Part shown: in pieces, positions 20,528 to 26,171 of the stretch
How positions within the stretch are numbered: position 1 is the stretch's first letter
Layout: every line of letters begins with the position of its first letter
From: Phoronis australis
Lineage: Eukaryota > Phoronida > Phoronidae
Assembly: GCA_002633005.1 (NCBI GenBank)
Contig: NMRA01001336.1
Coordinates: 1 to 26,171 of the forward strand
DNA: 26,171 nucleotides
Reading direction: 5' to 3'
Made by a program: the position numbers and the translations under genes
Notes under the pieces: model-generated
The model's input: the letters and a program-made list of their open reading frames with translations, nothing else
Told to the model about the DNA's origin: nothing
Databases searched by the model: none

Positions 20528-23500
20528 CTGAAGAGAACGTTACGCTGTTGTCACTGTTGCTCTACCTGGCTCCTTGCTAATGGAATGGCTATTTGAGTGA
20601 GAAGCCATACAAGACAATTGAATGAGACAATCGATAGTCACTTGGTGGCGCTAGTCAAACTATGGTCCACATGAGTATACAGAGAAAATCTCGCCAATTT
20701 TGGACAAAAATAATTGTCAGAGTTTGCTTTTTCATTTTTCAAAGGCTTCTAACATTGACATGAACGCCCGTAAGTTCTCAAAATCATAATCTGACGGAAA
20801 CTAAGGAAGTAATCATTTACAGAGGTCCAGCATTTTGAGAAGCAGTTTGATTCCATTATTCGGTGACTTGCAGCGTCTGCACGGTTAGCAGAAGGTCTTG
20901 GGTTTGAGTCCCGGTCGGGGGCAGAAATCTTTAAAGACTTATACTCATTAGGTCACGTGATGTGGCCAAAAGATGGCGTGCTGACAGCACAAATGTTTGC
21001 AACATATTTCCACACCATATTGAGATTGACATATTTACACGTTCAGTGACTATTGTCAGAACTATGGCAGAACATTTATTTAGCATCACTTGTCTTTTAT
21101 CGAAAAATGGCGTCCATGTTGTGTCGCAAATTGGTGGGATATCATTGTAAATGCATGCATTCACTTGGTGGTCCGCTACCCAAAACGGACTGAACTAGTG
21201 GGGATGACGATCAGTCAGATAAATGCTCTATTGACGCCTGATAATCATTTTATTAGTGTCAATGATTTTTCAACAAATGAAAACTACAAAGAGTGTTGTC
21301 TCTAGCTAGCTTGGTGTGTACTGTGTAGATGTCGAAAAAACATTTGTCAAAATTTATACTACTTACAGCACGGTAGTCTGTAAAAAAGAAAAAATGACAT
21401 AATATACAATTATTTTTTAGTGAAATAACCGAAGAAATGTCTTATCTTAGGTGAAAATAAAGATACCAGGTTATCTTAAAGAGACATTTTTCTGTGTTAG
21501 TTGCTGTACTCCCTTGCCAAATAGTTAACATTCAAGGAACAACAGAAAGTGACATAAACAACCCAGCAAAAGGGCCACATCTTGGTTCCACATTAACATC
21601 CAGTTAATACTGTGTAACATGATTACATCATGATTGTCACTGCTCACCTTCCCTTTAAGTCTTGAACTTCCTGCGTAAACGATTCATCATTGGGATGATC
21701 TATCACATTTTGAGTGGCTATTTGAAGCTTAGCAGTCTAAAAACAAGAGGGTCGTCGTTAAAGTTACTTACTACCAGCACTGGAGCAAGTATCACAACGT
21801 AGGGATCGCTCGCATTACGAAAAAATGTTTCAAAATGATAACATGCATTGCGAAAAAGTTTTTCGCGAAAGTTGTCATGCCATCCAGTGGTCTTTGCATT
21901 GAGAGTGGTGGTAGAGCAGAACTCATGACTATCTTGTCGAATGGGTGGTGCAGGATATCAGTCTCCCTGGGTGACTGGCCAGGCTTGCCGTTCTCAAGAT
22001 GTCTGAATGCCACCTCGCTGCTGCCATTCGACAAAATGATAATTTTGTGAATCTGTTACTAGAACAACTTGAGTCTCAAATAGCTTTGAATTGATAGTAT
22101 AAGGATTATGTCATACATACACAGTTTCTCTACCTATTTGTACATTCCAGAGATAGATTCAATTACCCCTATACAACAGAACTAGAGATGGGGTTGCAGC
22201 ACCAATCAAGGCGGCGTGATAAAACTCACAATGTCGTGACTCTCTGATGACACAAAACTTGTCTTTAATATATAAAACCTCTATCCCCTAATACGGGAAG
22301 AAATTTCAATGTTTTAGGATACTTAATTTCTTTTGGAATCAGTCTGATTACATAACGCACATAGTTTCTGACATAATCGGTGAATCACTAGGGATTACCT
22401 GCATGGTCAGGCACCCTTTGTAGACCACCAAATGCCTAAAGAACTTGCTCACTCAGTCATTCAATGATTGAACAATGGTGAATTTCCACCTGGCCCATGA
22501 TCATCACGATTTCGGAATCGTGGTGCACGTGTTGTTGCTCACTCACCAGTTCTAACTTAGTCTTTTCCTCTTCTTGCACTTTCTCAATGTACTCGCTTAA
22601 TTTAGGATAGCCAAGTTTGTCCTTTAGCTGATTCTGAATTACGATGATGTCTTCAGAGATCTTCTTGAACACTGATGTGATTTCATGGACTAGTTGCTTG
22701 TACATAGGAAAGTTGTACTGAGGGGCTCCAGCCAGGTAAGCCTGGTAACCTCTGTAAAAGTTGGAAACTAAAGAATAATGCCAAGATACCAATACGGGTT
22801 ACGTATCAGAGCGAAAGAACAAGCGGATGATCAAATTTCCTCTGCCACAGTATTTCTTGGAGAAAAAAATGCTTTACATCAAAAGAATCCTACACTGACA
22901 CCATGATTGGTCGAGATTGGGCAACTCGACAGGTTTGCGTACCTCAAAATTTCCTGGTAATGATCGAAGACACATAGCTGCTGTAGTTAATTAAATCGCC
23001 TTAGGCTGCTGATGTTATCGATCTCTAGATAATGAGACCCGCACATAGTATTTTTAGATTTTCGTTTTGAAAGTTTTTAAATAGCATTTATGGATAGTTT
23101 GTGAAAAGTACACATGATTAGAAATTTTGAATTTTGAAAATTGGACAAGGAATGTGACTTTTACAAAACATTCGTGTAGTGCTACAATATTATGCTCCTC
23201 ATCAATGTGAGAGATTTGCATTTGATTCCCAGGACCTGCCTTTTAATTCTAGAAAAAAGGTAACACCGTTGCATAATGAAGTAAAGTAATGCTTATAGTA
23301 ATATTTCTTATCTTAATGATCTTATAGTTGTCTCTAACATGCCTGGAAAGGCACTGATTATGGTATGTACTTTTGAAATGAGACAGTAATAAAGTTTCTG
23401 TATTTATGTTATAGAGGTATGTGACTTAAATCAAAATAGCACTTCTTGGATGGAACGCAGGTTTATAGCTGCTTTAAAACTTTAGTCAGGATTTGCAACA

Positions 23501-24488
23501 CCTTGATTCATTTTACCTTATGTCAGATACGATGTTCTGCTGTTAGCCAAATTTGGACATTTTTTCTAACTTAAAAAGCTTGAAAATTTTTAAACTTGCT
23601 TCTCAGTTTACTCACAAAGATTTCAAAAGTAAGCACAGCTTCACACATATAGGCACAGGGGTCTAGTAAGCACAGCTTCACACATATAGGCACACGGGTC
23701 TAGTAAGCACAGCTTCACACATATAGGCACACGGGTCTAAACATGCAAATGTTAGAAGACACTCCCGTATTAATCTTACTCATCAAATAAGTTGTAGGTG
23801 TGTACTCTTTCCTCTTGTAAGCCGTAAAATTTCTTGAGTTCCTCTCTGGCTTCTGCAGAATGTGCCTATAAAACGGAGATCAATGATGCACAATGAGCAA
23901 TTTGCGTGCTCTGTTCAACACAGTATCTTTTGCAAAGCTTTGCACACTGAAAATCTCTAATTAAATTATAACTTGTTAGCAAATCCAAACCTATGCCTTA
24001 AAGAACAACGAGTTGACTTGAAGGGTGTCAGTCGTGGGTACTACTACTAGAAAACATTTTCACGAGTCAAAGTAAGTTGTCTTTTATCCAAATGCAAAAC
24101 ATTATCAACTGAATTAATTCTCTTGTGGCCTAACTCGCGTGATTATGGTAAACGCGTGCGGTAAAAAATTAACGGTGAACAAAAACAAATGTGGAGTTGT
24201 AATTCTTCTCCAATCATCTTAACTTCCATAGACACGCTTCATTGAGGATGTGTATAGAAGTAGATCTAGAAAGGATCGCTGAAGAAAGCAAGTGCTTTTT
24301 TAAGTGACAATATTAAGTGTAAAATGTATTCATTTTTGATGAGGTGAAAACCTATTTGGTGACCAGAAAAGGAAGCGCAAAACCTCTCTGTTGCCCATGG
24401 GCAGCAAGGTTTCCTTTGTTTTCACACACATACCTTCCCTGAGTTATCCTCAGTACCATGCTGCGGATGTTGGGTTTGTTGATTCAGG
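20452..24488 (-). CDS. REX1BD: REX1BD, required for excision 1-B domain protein (N-terminus incomplete)
   Basis: REX1BD (C19orf60 in human) is a small conserved helical protein named after the Chlamydomonas REX1 DNA-repair locus; its role in animals is not established. Exons in transcript order are 24434-24488 (tentative), 23780-23865, 22547-22751, 21648-21736 and 20452-20527. Phases join exactly. The exons from 23865 onward give 151 residues with the family pattern: ELKKFYGLQEERVHTYNLF, GYQAYLAGAPQYNFPMYKQL then VHEIT, KLGYPKLSEYIEKVQEEEK, KLQIATQ, EVQDLKG, and the C-terminal helix VVESINEQLEELKYESED. The start codon is not found and probably lies upstream of 24488, near or beyond the assembly break at 24839. 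The gene is tail to tail with BTF3. A second copy of exon 22547-22751 lies out of order at 25924-26128. Confidence 0.85.
20855..20921 (+). repeat. tRNA-derived fragment (SINE or tRNA pseudogene)
   Basis: A perfect anticodon stem, TCTGC/GCAGA (20876-20880 and 20888-20892), encloses the 7-base loop ACGGTTA. It is followed by a T-arm, TTGGG-TTTGAGT-CCCGG (20898-20914), which serves as a B-box-like element. The D-arm and acceptor stem are not recognisable, so this is not a working tRNA. It sits in the last REX1BD intron. Confidence 0.45.
21648..21736 (-). CDS. REX1BD: REX1BD exon (third from the confident start)
   Basis: The acceptor is CTTGTTTTTAG and the donor is GTGAGC. Its 29 codons plus two bases encode TAKLQIATQNVIDH through EVQDLKG, matching the family's linker and last-helix start. 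Confidence 0.88.
21737..22546 (-). other. REX1BD intron
   Basis: This intron is bounded by GTGAGT (22546-22541) and AG (21738-21737). Its part 22284-22450 is repeated at 24840-25005 with several substitutions. Two overlapping ORFs at 21792-22050 are unrecognised. Confidence 0.6.
22547..22751 (-). CDS. REX1BD: REX1BD core exon
   Basis: The acceptor is ACTTTTACAG and the donor is GTGAGTGAG. Read with the correct phase it encodes 68 codons from GYQAYLAGAPQYNF to KTKLEL, the most conserved part of the REX1-B domain. A longer open frame that reads through both splice sites exists but is not the protein. Confidence 0.92.
22752..23779 (-). other. REX1BD intron with tandem repeat
   Basis: This 1-kb AT-rich intron contains the 37-bp tandem array at 23628-23738 and nothing else I can name. 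Confidence 0.6.
23628..23738. repeat. Tandem repeat, 3 x 37 bp
   Basis: Three adjacent copies of a 37-base unit beginning AGTAAGCACAGCTTCACACA lie at 23628-23664, 23665-23701 and 23702-23738. Copies 2 and 3 are identical; copy 1 differs by one base (AGGGG for ACGGG). Confidence 0.9.
23780..23865 (-). CDS. REX1BD: REX1BD exon (N-terminal helix)
   Basis: The acceptor is CGTTTTATAG and the donor is GTAAGA. Its 28 codons plus two bases encode AHSAEAREELKKFYGLQEER through YNLFD, and GA joins A of the next exon as Glu. It corresponds to the family's Q-x-ER-x-x-x-Y-x-x-x-(D/E)EG segment. Confidence 0.88.
23866..24433 (-). other. REX1BD intron
   Basis: The intron has donor GTATGT (24433-24428) and acceptor AG (23867-23866). 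No notable structure is seen. Confidence 0.45.
24434..24488 (-). CDS. REX1BD: Possible REX1BD upstream exon
   Basis: There is a plausible acceptor, GTGTGGTTTGTAG, and a good donor, GTATGTGTG. Its frame, ending QHGTEDNSGK, is open and in phase with the next exon. It contains no in-frame ATG, so an earlier exon is needed. The ATG within it (MVLRITQG) is out of phase. The N-terminus of this family is poorly conserved, so protein similarity cannot confirm the exon. Confidence 0.4.
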
Positions 24489-24717
24489 CTACAAACCACA
24501 CAGCTGCCTGGCTGTACTTAAATATTGTTTTGGGTTCATTTTACTTATGCGTGTTTAACGGGTATTGCATATTTGCTTTAATTACAGAAAACCTTCAAAT
24601 TTCGTTTTTGAAGCACAAAAATTGGTCCACAAATATTAAATGAAGTTACAGTATTTTGATGTGACCAGTTTCACAGTACACGAGGAAAGTAACTCCTGCA
24701 GTCAGACACTGTTCAGA

Positions 24718-24760
24718 AACACAGGCATCCTCAGCTTCTGATCGTCTCGAATACTACATA
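24718..24760. repeat. End fragment of the foldback transposon family
   Basis: ACACAGGCATCCTCAGCTTCTGATCGTC followed by AATACTACATA matches the outer end of the element at 6611-7287 with a few changes. The interior is absent; unrelated GC-rich sequence follows up to the N at 24839. Confidence 0.6.
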
Positions 24761-24838
24761 CCGGTGTAACGGGGGCGGTATCTACGACCAAGGCGCCCCG
24801 ATTTTACGAGCCCGGTGCGGACTGAGGGTGATGTTGAA

Positions 24839-24839
24839 N
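24839..24839. other. Assembly gap (single N)
   Basis: One undetermined base. To its right begins a diverged repeat of 22284 onward. Confidence 0.85.
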
Positions 24840-25005
24840 TCCCCTAATACGGGAAGAAATTTCAATGTTTTAGGATACTTAATTTCTTTTGGAATCAGTC
24901 TGGTTACATAAGGCAAATGGTTTGTGACAAAATCGGTGAATCATTAGGGATTACCTGCATGCTCAGGCACCCTTTATAGACCACCAAATGCCTAAAGAAC
25001 TTGTT

Positions 25006-25831
25006 CAGGGCTGTTCCAGTAAAATCCGTGTGGGAGGGGGGGACAGCAGTAGAAATAAAAATTCATGGGTGGTGGTCTTTAGAAAAAAACTCAAATTATG
25101 GGTGGTCGTTCCTGTAAGAAGTGATGCATTAAAAATGGATGGTATTTTTTGACCTGTTAATGTTGATAGTTTGGTTAGTCCAGCTGTTAAAACTAAAAAC
25201 AAAATGCAATTGGCAAATATCCTAACTTATCCCTAAACAAAAAAGCCCATATTGCCAGTGAACAGAGTGCAATATGTTCATTAAGCCATTAATCAAGTCA
25301 TGGGCAACTTGATTTGAGCCAACTGTTTGTCTGCAGTCTTATTGAATTGAAAAGTTATGCAACGCTAAACTGGTGTTAACACATGTAAGAAAATTGATGA
25401 TTTTTAAATAAAAATATGAGTAGTAAGATAAACAAGTTCCAATATTCACTTGACATAGAAGTATAAAAGAGATCGTGGAGACAGTTTGAGATTCATAGAT
25501 CCTTATAATTGAAAAAAATGTTCATTGAAATTATAGACACATGGTGAACAGAGACACCTGGTGGCTGCCAAAAGTATTGCTCACAGCTACTTTAGTTTTT
25601 GACAATATTGGACAAAACAACTAGTTCTTGTCTGTCAATCATCTAAGTTGTTAACAGGTCCTCCTGGAGGCAATTTGTTTGCAAGTGTTGGATTTTATAT
25701 TTTATCCTATCAAAAATAATTAAAAAATTGTGGGTCATGGGTTGGAGAAATAAATGAAAAATATGGGCGGTGGATACGAAATAAAAGTGCCTTCCCCCCC
25801 CTCCCATACAGATTTTGCTGGAACAGCCCTC
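25006..25831. mobile_element. CAGGGCTGTTCCAG element, full-length copy B
   Basis: The element starts CAGGGCTGTTCCAGTAAAATC and ends GATTTTGCTGGAACAGCCCTC, with G- and C-runs just inside each end. It is collinear with 17914-18699. It interrupts the second REX1BD copy at a point where the first copy (around 22450) is uninterrupted, so its presence is variable between copies. Confidence 0.8.
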
Positions 25832-25923
25832 ACTCATTCAATGATTGAACAATGGTGAATTTCCACCTGGCCCATGATCACCACGATTTCGGAATCATGG
25901 TGCACGTGTTGTTGCTCACTCAC

Positions 25924-26128
25924 CAGTTCTAACTTAGTCTTTTCCTCTTCTTGTACTTTCTCAATGTACTCGCTTAAGTTAGGATAGCCAAGTTTGTCCT
26001 TTAGCTGATTCTGAATTACGATGATGTCTTCAGAGATCTTCTTGAACACTGATGTGATTTCATGGACTAGTTGCTTGTACATAGGAAAGTTGTACTGAGG
26101 GGCTCCAGCCAGGTAAGCCTGGTAACCT
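25924..26128 (-). CDS. REX1BD: REX1BD core exon, second copy
   Basis: This has the same splice sites and frame as 22547-22751. Of two base differences, one changes Lys to Asn in GYP(K/N)LSEY and the other is silent. The reading frame is intact, so this is an allele or a very recent duplicate rather than a pseudogene. Confidence 0.85.
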
Positions 26129-26171
26129 CTGTAAAAGTTAGAAACTAAAGAATAATGCCAAGATACCAATA

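Larger units (their letters stand above)
24840..26171 (-). repeat. Second (alternative-haplotype) copy of the REX1BD core-exon region
   Basis: 24840-25005 aligns with 22284-22450, and 25832-26171 aligns with about 22453-22797. Between them is a transposon absent from the first copy. Intron sequence differs at several positions; the exon differs at only two. It begins exactly at the N and puts the core exon upstream of the N-terminal exon, which is out of transcript order. This fits an allelic contig placed in tandem. Confidence 0.85.

Noticed and set aside
22457-22546. C-terminal extension of the open frame after KTKLEL in the REX1BD core exon
   Set aside because: A consensus GTGAGTGAG donor ends the exon at 22547, and the next exon at 21736 continues the family sequence in phase. 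The extension is read-through into the intron.
24434-24460. ATG in the tentative REX1BD upstream exon as the start codon
   Set aside because: It reads MVLRITQG and enters the next exon out of phase with the conserved frame.

Overview
This is a stretch of nuclear genome from a non-vertebrate animal. It is AT-rich and has GT-AG introns, short exons, and introns full of small inverted-repeat transposons. The divergence between two apparent haplotype copies of one exon suggests a highly heterozygous species, such as a marine invertebrate. The phylum cannot be fixed from the sequence. No bacterial features, viral genes or CRISPR arrays are visible.

Layout. (1) 1-5681, minus strand: the first three coding exons of NASP, a histone H1/H3-H4 chaperone. 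The gene runs off the left edge. (2) 5682-5990: a short shared promoter between NASP and BTF3, with a perfect E2F-type palindrome on the NASP side and CRE/ATF-type elements, one of them next to the inferred BTF3 start. (3) 5991-about 17640, plus strand: a complete BTF3 gene (nascent polypeptide-associated complex subunit beta). It has an inferred non-coding first exon with a TOP-like start, six coding exons giving 160 residues, and an AATAAA signal. Its introns hold a 677-bp foldback transposon, several MITE-like elements, and a puzzling 1.1-kb block that carries a PIGW-like first coding exon. (4) about 17645-19290: a short convergent intergenic region holding a transposon copy. (5) about 19290-24490, minus strand: most of a REX1BD gene (required-for-excision 1-B domain protein), tail to tail with BTF3. 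(6) 24840-26171: a second, diverged copy of one REX1BD exon and its flanks, carrying an extra transposon.

Both exon duplications touch runs of N (12686-12687 and 24839). They are best read as alternative-haplotype contigs placed in tandem by the assembler. With the duplicates removed, the window is NASP <- -> BTF3 followed by <- REX1BD. NASP and BTF3 share a promoter, which could couple a replication-linked histone chaperone to a translation-linked nascent-chain chaperone. REX1BD is a poorly characterised conserved protein with no evident link to the other two.

Exons were called by translating both strands, recognising the protein families, and checking that the reading phase is conserved across every splice junction. 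No database search was possible.
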